Of a stretch of DNA of 64,000 nt, positions 22,290 to 33,575 are shown one piece after another. Numbering within the stretch: the first letter of the stretch is position 1; each line of letters starts with the position of its first letter. Made by a program: the position numbers and the translations under genes. Origin of the DNA: Ancistrus triradiatus (Eukaryota; Chordata; Actinopteri; Siluriformes; Loricariidae); the NCBI GenBank assembly GCA_025084515.1, contig JAJAGP010000338.1, positions 170,054-234,053 of the forward strand. The letters run 5' to 3'. The notes below the pieces were generated by a model, which saw only the letters and a list, made by a program, of their open reading frames with translations, ran no database searches and was not told the DNA's origin.

Positions 22290-23585
22290 GGAGCACAAAT
22301 CACAAAACATGTCCGGTTATTTACTGTTATGACTGTATCTCTGTTTCTGCATGGTCTATCAAGACAAAATAATACCAGTCTGAGCCTTGAAGCAGCATTT
22401 CGACAGAAGTTCACTTAGAGTGATGTAATTGTTTGCAATGTTACACAAACAATAGCAAGAACCTGACGGAATACAATTGGAATACAAATGGGAAACAAAT
22501 TGACGTTGGCAAAGATGACAGATGGAAACCTTCTGAGTAGTCTGGTGAACAGAAGCAGGCGGTGGCTGCGAGATGTAAAGATTCACCTGCTGTGGTCTGA
22601 AATACCTGCTTGCATGGTGAGTATAACAGGGAATGTGTTGCGCTGTCACGTAAAAGACAGTTTCTCATTCCATAAATGTGGGTGTGTGAGAGAGAGAGAG
22701 AAATTTAATGGGGTTAAGGAGGGGAGCGAAGGAATGCACTGCCCACAGCTTTACAGTGAAATAAGATTTTACCCATCGGAAATAGTAAATATAGCATCCC
22801 ATATAACATGGGTATATAAGTATGGTATATAATACTGTATGATGTCCGAACAATGTCCAAATCGCATGATGTGCATTTTCTGAGAATGTATTATGGACGT
22901 TAAGTGATGCATACTTATACATGTATTTCTAACATTCATGGCATTAGCCTTTCCAGACTTGATAATACTGCCACCATTAGCACGTCACAATTTTTTTAGA
23001 ACTGTCCCTTTTCTAAATAAACCACTTTGTGGTGTTAAAACAGAGCCTTCATATCATATATATTTAATCTAGATTCTGAGAACTACAACTGCTCTGCTAC
23101 ATTGAGTCCGTCATTTGCGATTTGTGCTTCATGACTGCCAAGCCATGCTGAGATCTCTAGCTGTAACTGCCAGCCAGATAAGACACTATCTCGGATGACT
23201 TTCTTCTGTCTGGAAGAAAAAAAAAAGAGTCAAAATGAGCGGCCTTATCGCTGTACGGAGCTGAGTACTTTATCTTCGTCTCATTTTTCATCAGCTATCA
23301 TCACGTTGGCTCATCTGACCCACATTCTGTCACGATTAACCTGTCTGTGTCTATTTCTGAGGGCTGCATGTCTGGAGCTGGACACATGGACCGCACTGCC
23401 AGCATGCTGTGCCAGATAGATGTGCCACAAAAACAAGTGAGTATTGGATGCATGCATGCACATTCCACTGCGATAGGACGCTACCCATGCTGCTTGGGTG
23501 GGACCTGAGGCTGTGTAATTCCATTAGAGCATTAGCATAAGCAGTATCAGTTAACATGAAACACAGAGACGTAGCTCCTCAGGCA
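22290..23585. other. Unique DNA
   Basis: No gene supported. The 114-codon frame at 22488 and others are without recognisable domains. Confidence 0.35.
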
Positions 23586-23603
23586 CACACACACACACAC
23601 ACA
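23584..23603. repeat. (AC)n microsatellite
   Basis: A short pure CA run. Confidence 0.9.
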
Positions 23604-23673
23604 TCCAAGACTGTGGACATACATCGAATCAGGTTCTCTATGAAGGGGATGATACTCAGACAGTCTGACCATA

Positions 23674-24909
23674 CAGTAGTGTGAAAAAATGTTTGCCCCC
23701 TTCCTGATTTCCTATTTGTTTGCCTGTTACAACATAACTATGGTTTACAGTCTCTAGCCACACCCAGGCCTGATTATTGCCACACCTGTTCTCAATCAGG
23801 ACATCACTTAAATAGGACCTGCCTGACAAAGTGAAGTACACCAAAAGATCCTTAAAAGCTACACATCATGCCGAGATCCAAAGAAAGAAAGTAATTGAGA
23901 TCTATCAGTCTGGAAAGGGTTATAAAGCCACTTCTAAAGCTTTGGGACTCCAGCGAACCACAGTGAGAGCCATTATCCACAAATGGTGAAGACATGGAAC
24001 AGTGGTGAACCTTCCCAGGAGTGGCTGGCCAACCAAAATTACCCCAAGAGCGCAGCGGCGACTCATCCAAGAGGCCAGTGTTTATGCCTCCACCATAAGC
24101 AAGAGACTGGTCAGAAATGGCCTGCATGGCAGAGTTTCAAGACAAAAACCACTGCTGAGCAAAAGGAACATTAAAGCTCGTCTCAATTTTTCCAGAACAC
24201 ATCTTGATGATCCCCAAGACTTTTGGGAAAACATTCTGTGGACTGACGAGACAAAAGTTGAACTCTTTGGAAGGTGTGTGTCCCATTACATCTGGTGTAA
24301 AAGTACCACAGCATTTCAGAAAAAGAACATTATAGCAACAGTAAAATATGGAGGTGGTAGTGTGATGGTCTGGGGCTGTTTTGCTGCTTCAGGACCTGGG
24401 AGACTTGCTGTGATAAATGGAATTATGAATTCTGCTGTCTACCAAAAAACCCTGAAGGAGAATGTCCGGCCATCTGTTCGTGACCTCAAGCTGACACGAA
24501 CTTGGGTTCTGCAGCAGGACAATGATCCAAACACACCAGCAAGTCCACCTCTGAATGGCTGAAGAAAAACAAAATGAAGACTTTGGAGTGGCCTGGTCAA
24601 AGTCCTGACCTGAATCCTATTGAGATGCTGTGGCATGACCTTAAAAAACCCTCCAATGTGGCTGAATTACAACAATTCTGCAAAGATGAGTAGCCAGAAT
24701 TCCTCCACAACGCTGTAAAAGACTCACTGCAAGTTATCACAAAGGCTTGGTTGTAGTTGTTGCTGCTAAGGGCGGCCCAACCAGTTATTAGGTTTAGGGG
24801 GCAATCACTTTTTCACACAGGGCCATGTAGGTTTGGATTTTTTTTCTCCCGTAATAATAAACACCTTCATTTAAAACTGCATTTTGTGTTTACTTGTGTT
24901 GTCTTTCAT
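23674..24909 (+). mobile_element. Tc1-like element, family A copy 2
   Basis: Begins CAGTAGTGTGAAAAAATG after TA. Most of the inner left repeat is missing at about 23727. The transposase follows, then the right repeat block CAATCACTTTTTCACACAGG. It ends near GTGTTGTCTTTCAT, where it runs into AT-rich DNA, so the right tip is lost. Confidence 0.9.
23868..24756 (+). pseudogene. Tc1-like transposase pseudogene, family A, best copy
   Basis: The start at 23868 is followed by an early frameshift. A 186-codon open stretch (24002-24562) then runs from MVNLPRSGWPTKITPRAQRR to the second catalytic region. A segment of about 21 codons of the DNA-binding domain is missing after RLIQE. Residue 82 of this frame (24245-24247) is the first catalytic aspartate in WTDETK, and residue 173 (24518) is the second in QQDND. 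One base is missing soon after, so the third acid in LNPIEMLW (24622-24624) is read in another frame. The distance is 104 bases rather than the 105 of the standard DD34E spacing. Confidence 0.9.
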
Positions 24910-24971
24910 ATATATACACAAGTGTGTATTTATATAAAATCAGGGAAAAAAGCTTCTATAGGCTACAGTGC

Positions 24972-25195
24972 CCCTTACACTTGAGCAATTATCTAGGAGG
25001 TTCATCAGGATGCCAAGTTGACGCTTCAACAGTCCGAAGAACCTTGATCAGGAATGGTATTTTTGGGAAGGTAGCAGCCAAGAAACAACAGGAATGTTTG
25101 GATCCAGTTGTCAGCAATATGTTATATATCTGGTCATTATACAAATGCTAAAAACAAAAAATGTAATGGTGGCTTGAAACTTTTAAACAGTACTG
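24972..25195 (+). mobile_element. Tc1-like relic, family H copy 1
   Basis: The frame encodes CQVDASTVRRTLIRNGIFGK followed by VAAKKQ, the end of the Tc1 DNA-binding domain. A matching fragment with the same SxxTIRRxLIRNGLFGR theme lies at 58840. The catalytic domain is missing. Confidence 0.65.
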
Positions 25196-25239
25196 TATAT
25201 TCAAGGTAACTCATTCATCCTTCACCAGTTGGTCCAGAT

Positions 25240-25312
25240 ATTATTTGTACTGTTTGGGTGGTGGAGAATACTCAGAAGATACTGCATGTATAGGTGTGCT
25301 TGACAAAATGGT
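25240..25312. mobile_element. Fragment of the fold-back element family
   Basis: TACTGTTTGGGTGGTGGAGA with ATACTCAGA and ACTGCATG matches the left arm of the element at 3.7-4.4 kb. AAAATGGTCAATGAATGAAC resembles its outer right end. Confidence 0.6.
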
Positions 25313-25317
25313 CAATG

Positions 25318-25600
25318 AATGAACACTATATGGCTAAAAGTGTGTAGTGTGTGTTATTTCGGTCACACTCGCTGCTAACAGGATCAAAACATAAAGCTTA
25401 CAGGTATGGAATCTCCACAGACAAACAATGGCATTACACTGGATTGGACTGAACACATAAGTGACATTTTCATGGAGTTCCACTTCCAAGAAGTTAGCCC
25501 ATCAACTTTTTACTCAACTTATTGAAACAGAGTTCACTAAGATATGGTTTGTCAAGGTTGATGAAAAACTTGGCTTGACCTCACTGTCATGATCCAAAAT
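25318..25600 (-). mobile_element. Short TIR element, minus-strand copy
   Basis: In reverse complement this reads like the 3' two thirds of the units at 5.4-6.8 kb: CTTCTTGGAAGTGGAACTCC, then TGTCTGTGGAGATTCCATAC, and CTGTAAGC. It ends CACTTTTAGCCATATAGTG. Confidence 0.7.
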
Positions 25601-25970
25601 CAGAGTCATGAGTGAAGAGTGCTGTGCAGCAAAGGGGAACAAACTCCACTCTAATACCCATGTTTGTTGATGTAATCTCCATCATTTCCAGTATCGACCT
25701 CTCCTCCGTTTCCTCGGCCATCCGATTCGACCTTCCAGTTCATTGGCTTGACTTCTTGATTACCCATGCTTGTGACTCTGACCTGTCTATTGATAGCGAT
25801 TCTCTCTACACTCTGTTGTGATTGCCAGGGAGTTTAATAGTCCTCTCGTTCTATGGCGACAACGAGCCTGCACAGAGGAGCATGCATCGCTCGCCTCATC
25901 CATCCACTGTCTTTGCCCACAGCCCACAAGTGTCGCTGATGCAGAGGCTTTGTTTACCTGGGCTGATCGA
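25601..25970. other. Unique DNA
   Basis: No gene recognised. The open frames of 69 to 93 codons overlap on both strands and show no known domain. Confidence 0.35.
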
Positions 25971-25971
25971 A

Positions 25972-26460
25972 GTGTATATACACTCATTGACAAAAAACTC
26001 ACCAAGAAGGAGTTGTTGGAATCGAAGGACTCTGTACATGTTGAATGTAACGATGATGTATGTAAGTGATGACAATATTAAAAGGATAAAAGTGAAAGGA
26101 TAAGATTATTGTGGTAAAGCGTACAACTAAATGGAGGCTCTAGTACCCTGTTATGCCACCTCTAGCCTGAGTACAAGATGAGATACGTTTTGGGAATTGG
26201 AGGGTAAATAGGTTCCATATGGTACTGTATCCTGTCGCACATTTGCCCACATATGCTGCAGCTGGAACTGTAGGTTCTCATCCATCCCACCAGTAGTTGG
26301 GGTAGTGTGTCTCTCCACAGCAAAGGCAGAATACTCAAACCCAACCATTGTTGGATCCCAAACCGAACTTGGATTCGTCGCCAAAGACGATACAATTCCA
26401 GTCTGAATTAGTCCAGCAGTCAATGATCTCTCACCAAGAGGTACACTACCCAAAATTGCC
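25972..26460 (-). mobile_element. Tc1-like relic, family I, minus strand
   Basis: The right-hand side encodes, on the minus strand, VFGDESKFGLGSNNG, a form of the first catalytic block of a second Tc1-like group. Further left the frame is degraded (GGMDENLQFQLQ, ANVRQDTVPYGTYL). The left tip GTATATACACTCATTGAC resembles a terminal repeat end. The second aspartate and the glutamate block are deleted. Confidence 0.6.
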
Positions 26461-27549
26461 CCTAAGAGCCTTTTTGTTGGGCGGCGGAGTAAGCACTTTT
26501 ACGCCCTCTTGTGGCAAGACCCAGTGTCTAATCAGACCACACCTTAATCATTTACATATCTGCCTAAGACAGAACAACTGCATGCATTATGTTGTTTTGT
26601 TAATGAGTATAGGGACACAGTAAAAGAACATCTGGTTGTGTCTCCCAGTTCTGTTCGTCTAATTACTCTTTCAATATAAATATCCACTCTACTACTAACT
26701 GGATGTGCAGTTCATCAAGGGTGTGGGACCGTTTTAACCTGCTGTCCCCCCCGAATAATCCCACAATTCTTCTTGCCTTCCAAAAGTGACACCTTTTGGC
26801 TGCTCTGTAACATGTCTGCCTACACTTGTAAAATCCAGTGGGATTTAAAAGATCATAGCAAGGGGCAGGTCAGTTTTTTTTCCCCTTAAATTGGTTTCAG
26901 TTCCTGTTCTATTAGTAAGAAAAGACATGATAATAATGTACCTACCGGCATTATTACAGTTTGATAGCTAATTGGATCGTTTGGTCCTTTTATGACATCA
27001 CCCAGGGATAAGGGGAGACGGTGGTAGAAGACGGTGAGTAAAGTGGGGATGAAACATCAAAGACAAAGGATGATACTTTCACTTTCCCAAGGCAAGCCTC
27101 CTGCATCACCTCCTGTGTCAGTTTGCTGAGAGAGTTCAATCCTGGTGCAGGAATTTCACCGAGAAGAGGAAGAGATTGAGATGATAGAAAGGAGATAAGG
27201 GATAGAGAGCACAGAGGGAGCAAGATGAGGCCAAAACATTAGCTGTTTGGCTTGAGTGAGGCTTATAGCAGAGCTGTCACCCTGGTAGAATTTAGTACTT
27301 TAATGCAGAGTAAAGCATAGAGCATGAAGGAAAAACATCTCGTTGTCTCCTGTGATGATGCCAAGTGAAAGCTTACAGAAAAATCATTTCATTAAAATGA
27401 TAAAAACTTATAAAAGGCTGCTTCTTAAGTTGTGATGTATGTGATGGATGGACTTACAAAACCTTGTGGGCCTTATTTCATCTTAGACTATATATTTTTC
27501 TATTCTAATTTTATGTAATATATTTTCTTTACTTATATTCTTTACTCCT
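26461..27549. other. Unique DNA
   Basis: Nothing recognised. Confidence 0.35.
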
Positions 27550-27768
27550 TACATTTAACATCCAGGCAGCCCAAGGAGGTTGGGTCCCTATTTGAGTCTT
27601 GGTCCTCCCAAGGTTTCTTCCCTAACGTTTGGGGAGTTTTTCCTTGCCACTGTCGCCTCAGGCTTGTTCAACTAGGGCTTTGAGCCAATATATTTATAAA
27701 GCTGCTTTGAGACAATGCTGTGTTGTAAAAAGCGCTATATAAATAAATTTGGCTTGACTTGACGAAGG
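27550..27768 (+). repeat. Dispersed retroelement-tail repeat, copy 3, most complete
   Basis: TTGGTCCTCCCAAGGTTTCT, TTTTTCCTTGCCACTGTCGC and AAAGCTGCTTTGAGACAATG appear in order, ending in GCGCTATATAAATAAATTTG with a short TTGACTTGAC tail. Fragments of the same repeat lie at 12.7, 15.5 and 15.7 kb. It has the layout of a retroelement 3' end. Confidence 0.75.
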
Positions 27769-27789
27769 AGTTTGGGCCTTAAGAGATGC

Positions 27790-28250
27790 TGGAGTAGGAG
27801 CATGAGAGTCCAAGAATCGCAGGGTGAAGTGCATGTGGGTGTCATAATGGCAATAACAGGAAATTGTCCACCTAAAGAGGAGAACTTGTTGGTCTTTGGA
27901 TGGCAGAAGCAGGACCTTATTGGTGTTCAGATTAGAAGAAGCGTGAACATCTTGGCCTCATAATTTCAGAAGCAGCGGTATGTAGATCTCAGAATGTCAG
28001 AAACACTGACTGAGGTTTGAGGCAACAGCAACACTTGTGGATGCCTGAATGGCAGAAGTTAGATCTTGTTGGAGCTGAAGCCTGTTTGAGAGGATTAGTG
28101 GCTCGTCCCCTGAAGTTTGGGCTTTTATGACCATTGACAGCAGCAGGAGCTTGTCAACCACAGGATGGTGGAAGTAAATGCTTGGAGGTTTCAGGCTGGC
28201 GGAATGAGTAGCTTATCAACATGAGCTTGAGCAGGAATGTATAATGCATG
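27790..28250 (+). repeat. Highly decayed minisatellite-like stretch
   Basis: The theme GGATGGCAGAAGCAGGACCT, then TATTGG, recurs with changes as GAATGGCAGAAGTTAGATCT with TGTTGG, as GCAGCAGGAGCTTGTCAACC, and as GGCGGAATGAGTAGCTTATC. Units are irregular, so the period could not be set by eye. Confidence 0.4.
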
Positions 28251-29539
28251 GTTAAAAAGCTAAAGAAACACAAAGAACATCAAGGTTTCTGCACTTCCTT
28301 CACTTCCGGCTGATATAATATCGTTATTTTGGGCCACTTGTCCTCCAGTGTTGTCTGAGCATTAGCTTATTCTCCATCACAGGCACTCCAAAGCAATCAC
28401 AGCATTATTGAAGCCATGTCTGCCTTTCTCCTAGGCACTCTCTCCACTCACTTGTGTTTGCCTTAGTTGGTGCACTTGTCAGGCTAGTTGCTTCCACTCT
28501 GCTTGTTGACAGGTCAGTGGCATTGGCAGTGTCTGTGTGTGTGAGTTACTGTGGAGAATGCTCTGATACACCTTTTCACATTTGTTCTATCAGTATGCTG
28601 TCTCTTTGTTTTTCTCTGAGCCAGTGCCCTGGAGCTGCCCACTTCATCCCCAAGAACACGTGCAGGAAGTGCAGGGCACATGCGCGCAGGAAGCGACTCG
28701 GAAAATATCGCAGCAACCTCCGGGAGAAAACCTGGTCTCTAACAGAATGTATCTATAATGAAACAGCTTCCCTTTAACTTATACTGGACTTACATGAAAT
28801 GGTTTTCCAGCAATTTCACAGTCACAGACAAATTTTCAAAATCGAATTAAAGTCATTAGGGTCTTTCTGGAATCGTGTCGAAATCCTGTCATTTCAATCG
28901 TTAGGTGTGAGGTGGTAATCATAGCTGTCTTAAGTCACCTGTGACTGAAACTGTCTAATTTAATAGCTTGGAATACCTCAACAAATTCTGATGAGAACTT
29001 ATACACCTGCTAAGTCAGCTACTTCTTTCACACTATGGCCTTTGGCATGCCCAAATGCAATCACACCTTTTTGTCAATCATTAAGATCTGCTTTGTGGCC
29101 AATTTGCCAGACACTGAACGAGACGTTCATTGCACTGTACCACCTATGATAAGTCGTGATAAGGAAGTTAACGTTTAAAGCACTTACATTAACCTACAGT
29201 TGTTCAAAATCATTAACACAAAGCTTATATGATAATAAAGTGTTAAAAAATCGTATGGAATTTGGTAAGGAATGGCTTGACAGTGAAAAGTAAAAGCAAA
29301 ACACTTACTCTATTGGTGAACTCCAGGCACTAGCATACCTGCTAACTGCAGCCTGTGTTCTGGAGAATTCAGTTCCTGGTCCCTTTCAGTTGACTCTGTT
29401 AAACTAACATTTTTAGGACCCATGGAGACGTATTTGCACTAAGAATACAGAACTGTAGATGTAAAAATAAAGAAATACACGATAAACAGCGAAGATCTTC
29501 TCTGAGGACTGAGTCTGAATCACTGAATCAATCTGTACT
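28251..29539. other. Unique DNA
   Basis: No supported gene. A 107-codon frame at 28454-28777 ends in a basic, cysteine-containing stretch (CRKCRAHARRKRLG) but has no known domain. Confidence 0.35.
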
Positions 29540-29715
29540 GAATCATGAAACTTGAATTGTCAATGAATCATGAATTGTGACTCGACTCAACTCATGCAAG
29601 TTTAAGCAAGTGCATCAAGTACTGAGCAAACGGCGAGAACGAAGACAAATTTCTCTAGTCAGAACTGAATTCAGCAAGTTCCAAAGTGGACAAGAACCGA
29701 GGTACCACTGTATAA
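29540..29715 (-). mobile_element. Fragment of a mariner-like non-autonomous element
   Basis: On the minus strand the outer end reads ACAGTGGTACCTCGGTTC, a terminal motif typical of short Tc1/mariner-type elements. A second fragment of the family appears at 39.47 kb. The inner end dissolves into TGAATCA-like tandem themes. Confidence 0.5.
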
Positions 29716-29723
29716 CCTTATAG

Positions 29724-30176
29724 CAGGGGTGTCCAAAGTTTGGCCCTAAAACCAAATGCAGCCTCCAAACGGATTATAATTGGTCCAACACATAACACTT
29801 AGGAATGCATTATTAGTAGCACGTTGCATTTTTTTCCTGACTAACTTATACATGTCAAACCAGACATGTATAATACAGTCGAAAACACAACACCACTCCT
29901 CAGTACTATGCATAAATGTTTTAAAGAAAACATTCAACCTAAATATCTGCTGCAAATTGTGGTATATTTCAGTCTCGGTATCTTGCTCCAGTGACTGCAC
30001 TAAAATGAAACGAAAAAAAAAACCAAATAGTTTTGTACATTTGTGCAGTTTTTTCATATTTTGAATACGATGCTTTGAAAGGTTTATAAATAATACTTTT
30101 TGAAAGAGAGGCTGGCCCTTGGGTACATTGATCTGGTCTAATCTGGCCCCTTTTGGAAAATCTTTGGACACCCCTG
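29724..30176. mobile_element. hAT-type non-autonomous element
   Basis: The termini CAGGGGTGTCCAAAG and CTTTGGACACCCCTG are perfect inverted repeats of 15 bp, with weaker similarity further in. The flanking 8-mers CCTTATAG and GCTTACAG agree at six of eight positions, as expected for an aged 8-bp hAT target duplication. Length is 453 bp. A 141-codon open frame fills almost the whole element on the minus strand (29746-30171) but shows no transposase motif and is probably accidental. Confidence 0.85.
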
Positions 30177-31449
30177 GCTTACAGTGAAATCACATAGCAG
30201 GTATGTGAAATCTCAATACATGTTGTTTTCTCCAACATCATGATGGGAAAAAATCTCAAAGGATACTGAATGCAGTCAATTAGTGACCATGCAAGATCAT
30301 CCGTCTTTGCAAAACCGTAGTCTGAGACTACTCTGCAGCAAAACTCAGTGTCAGACTTTAGTCTATCAAAAGTCTTTTCAGAACCTTTTCAAAGTCGTCT
30401 AGTGTACGGTCAGCTTTACAACTCTAAAAGTCTCCTCTCCTCTCAGCCCTAGGTACATATTCACCAACTTCAGCTGCAGCCTCGCCTTCTTACATAAGCA
30501 AGTATTCAATCGATCGCAGGAGATTAAACAACCCGCACCTGAACACAGACGGCTATATTAACAGCAATCCCCTGACTTCACCTTCTTAATGAATAAACAT
30601 TATGGACAATAAACTCTTGGTAGGTGAGCGTCACAGCGCATATGTTTTTTCAGCAGCGTTTGCAGGTTTAAATTTAGCCTTTACACAAGTTTTGCTTTTT
30701 ATGCTTGTGTTTTACAGATTTCTGCTTTCTGAACAGTCTGATGAGGTTACAGTTTCCCCCATGACACAGTATTCCCCCATGGTGCCAGCAGATCCAGAAG
30801 TAGAGCAGGGGTGAAGTGGGCGATCTGAGAGTAATTAATACTTAATTAGTATGTGAAGTAGTGAGCGCTCATTAGAGTTGGGGGACAATCAGGAGTGCCT
30901 TCGGATAAAATATCTCTTAAAAAAACCAAAGTGATTTATTGATTTCTTTGTATATCAACAGCCACATTTGAGAAATTTCCTACCTTATGATCTTTTTAAA
31001 GACAAACGCTATTACAGAGAACCATTTCCTAAATGCTCAAATAGGGAACTGAGTCAGGACTTCTAACTTGCCAAAAGTTTCTGTTTGTCCTATATTTAAA
31101 CAGCTTCTAGTTCTACCATCAGCCATTCCACCCAATGCTGAAGGACCTTCTCACTTTACAGCCCAGCAGACCTATAATGTCTTCAATTTGAGGAGGCCGG
31201 GTCAGTAACTATGGAGATTCAAAGGAATGGGGAATCTCTAGTTGACAGAATAGACCAATAGTGTGAGGATAGAGGCTGGAAAGAACCAAAAGGGCTGATA
31301 ATACAGGAGAAACTGAGAGTCTGGCACAGGAGAGGTCTTGGGTCTGGTGCCTGAACAACCATGGGTTGAGAATTACAGGGTTCCTTATCCCTGGTGGCAC
31401 TCGAGTTACGTCTGTGTAGGTTCTGAGTCATCCAAGTCATGGCAGACTT
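30177..31449. other. Unique DNA
   Basis: Nothing recognised. Confidence 0.35.
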
Positions 31450-31464
31450 GAGTGTTTGAGATGA

Positions 31465-31545
31465 AGGAAACTGGACAGCTTCTTGGTTCTTGAAGACGTT
31501 TCACCTGACATCCAAAAGGTTTCTTCAGTTCTAGAAGTCAGCTTT
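31465..31545. repeat. Probable retroelement-derived fragment
   Basis: TTCTTGAAGACGTTTCACCT with CATCCAAAAGGTTTCTTCAG is a block often found repeated in fish genomes. I cannot give its class from sequence alone. Confidence 0.4.
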
Positions 31546-32290
31546 AACCTTTAGTTGGGTTGTCAACTTGGAGGTAGCCATGATAGTTATAAGGGTCACA
31601 TGGGTTGAGGTAGGGATGTCAAGACGGCTTTGTATGTGGTTGATAACTGGTGTCGTAAACCCTCTCTGTTCGTCAATGGACGTTCTAACTGGCCCTCGTT
31701 TACTCCTCAAGGACCAAGAAGAAGTGCAGTTGCCTTCAACTCAATCACTCAAGTCCACCCCGATTTACAGGTCCCATTCAGGGATGGATGCAGACTCTGA
31801 GGCTTGTGACACAGACCAGAGGAGCCCCTGTCAAGCTTGGTTAATAAATCAAACAGAACTTTCTGTGATTTGTATTTGAAGAAGAAGAATGAACGAGAGT
31901 CATAAATACAGTTGACTAAGCTCCCATTGTGACCAATTTAAATTGTGCAAAGCAGCTGATTTGCTGATGAGTCGATGACTTATGTGGCACCGACTGTATT
32001 AAGGGAACTGTACTAACCCATCACACATAAACCACGCTGTGTTTGTGAAACGCTAATGAAAGCTTAGTGGCAGTGAGTATACAGTCATCACCACATTTCA
32101 TACAAAAGACGCACTGAGCACTAAAAAGATTTGAATGCGTTACTTTTAGTTGCTTTTTCATTATTATTTTGTTCGCATATGTAGACCCACGTCACAGTTG
32201 GATAAATATATAATACAGCAACATAAGTGGTAGATATACACACATTCCTGGATGTATAGATGTGTTCATGTAGCTTTCCTTTGTGCATCT
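31546..32290. other. Unique DNA
   Basis: Nothing recognised. The 103-codon frame at 31568 has no known domain. Confidence 0.35.
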
Positions 32291-32294
32291 TGGG

Positions 32295-32470
32295 TCCCTC
32301 TTGGATCACCTCCAAAAACATGTCAGTGGCCAGATTGGCTGCTCTAAATTGCCCCTAAGTGTAAGTGAGTGAGTGATTGTGAGCGAGTGATTAATGGACT
32401 GTCCAGAGTGTATTCTCGCTTTGAGTCCAGTGGTAGCACAACAGGCTTCAAGTCCACCTGAACCCAGATC
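32295..32470 (+). mobile_element. SINE 3' half, DANA-like
   Basis: CACCTCCAAAAACATGTCAG, GCTCTAAATTGCCCCTAAGT and GTGAGTGAGTGATTG follow in the order found in the 3' half of fish tRNA-derived SINEs, ending near ATGGACTGTCCAGAGTGTAT. Confidence 0.6.
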
Positions 32471-33109
32471 AGAATATAGCAGCTACTGAAGATAATAAAG
32501 AAGCATATAGAGAGAATGCAGGGAAAGGGCATGAGTATCACAACCTATCATGTGTGTTATTTTTATTTCTGGTCCAACATTGGATTTGAAAGTGTGACCT
32601 TACTATTATGGATGTAGTGCAATTTAATACTGCAACACACTCGCATCAATCTGAAGGGTTCAGAATTGTTTTGAATGCTGGCAACGTGTTGCTATGCTTC
32701 TCAAACTGCATAGAGACTCAAAAAGGTACAAAAGCTTTTATAATAAAATTGCCGCTTTATTTATTGCCTTTTTTTGTAATTTAATAGTTCAGGATTAGCT
32801 ATATGCTTTAAAATGACCCTTTAATTGTGTCCTCTTGTTACTCCCACCTATACACCCTTTCACATTTTGCAAACAAAGATGATGTCACCAGTGATGCATG
32901 TCCAGATTGAAAACAGAAGTAAAGCTCTTTATCACTGACATTATGTTAGGAGAGTTTTAATGTCAAACTATTACACATCTGGGACAAGTTCAAAATTGGA
33001 TTGAATCCCATCTGGAGACTTCTAGACGGGAGAAAGCTGTGGATCTAAGCTATGAAAATGGTCGGTTGCCCAGAAGATACTATATGCAATGCCGACATCT
33101 CAAGTACTT
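32471..33109. other. Unique AT-rich DNA
   Basis: Nothing recognised. Confidence 0.35.
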
Positions 33110-33225
33110 ATTTCATATCAGGTCCACACCAGTTAATCTGCCTGTGTGTTGCAACTAGCATGCCCCACCAGATTCCTGTGATGATGGGATAGCGTACTAG
33201 TCCACTGCACCACCCGAGCTCCCAC
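33110..33225 (-). mobile_element. tRNA-like SINE head, minus strand
   Basis: In reverse complement GAGCTCGGGTGGTGCAGTGG carries an A-box-like TGGTGCAGTGG. The B box is eroded. Confidence 0.5.
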
Positions 33226-33575
33226 TATACTGTGTACAATGGTTTTAAAGAATTGTATTAAAAATAAAGAGAAAAGTTGTAAATGAGTGGCAGTGAATGG
33301 CGCTTCTGCTGTCAACTCCCATTCTACTGAAAACCATATGAAGATATCAGCATGTTATACCAACCTCCACCACTAGCTAATTTATCTTCATTAATAGTTA
33401 CGTGAAAGAGCATTGGCCATGTCAATGTTCCACCAAATTAAACAAATGATCAGTAAAAGCAATTATGCAGTAACATGTAATATGTAAAACTCAAGTAGTT
33501 TTAGAGATAGGGTGCTGGTTATATATAGAGGCTGCAATGTTTTACTACACTTCCCAGGCTGCTTTGCACTTCTCA
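33226..33575. other. Unique DNA
   Basis: Nothing recognised. Confidence 0.35.

Noticed and set aside
28454..28777. 107-codon frame ending in a basic, cysteine-containing segment
   Set aside because: The N-terminal part is low-complexity hydrophobic. The CRKCRAHARRKRLG part is suggestive but I could not place it in a family, and no splice signals stand out.
29746..30171. 141-codon minus-strand frame as a host or transposase gene
   Set aside because: It lies wholly within the hAT-type element, is rich in AT-driven residues and has no transposase, zinc-finger or dimerisation motif.
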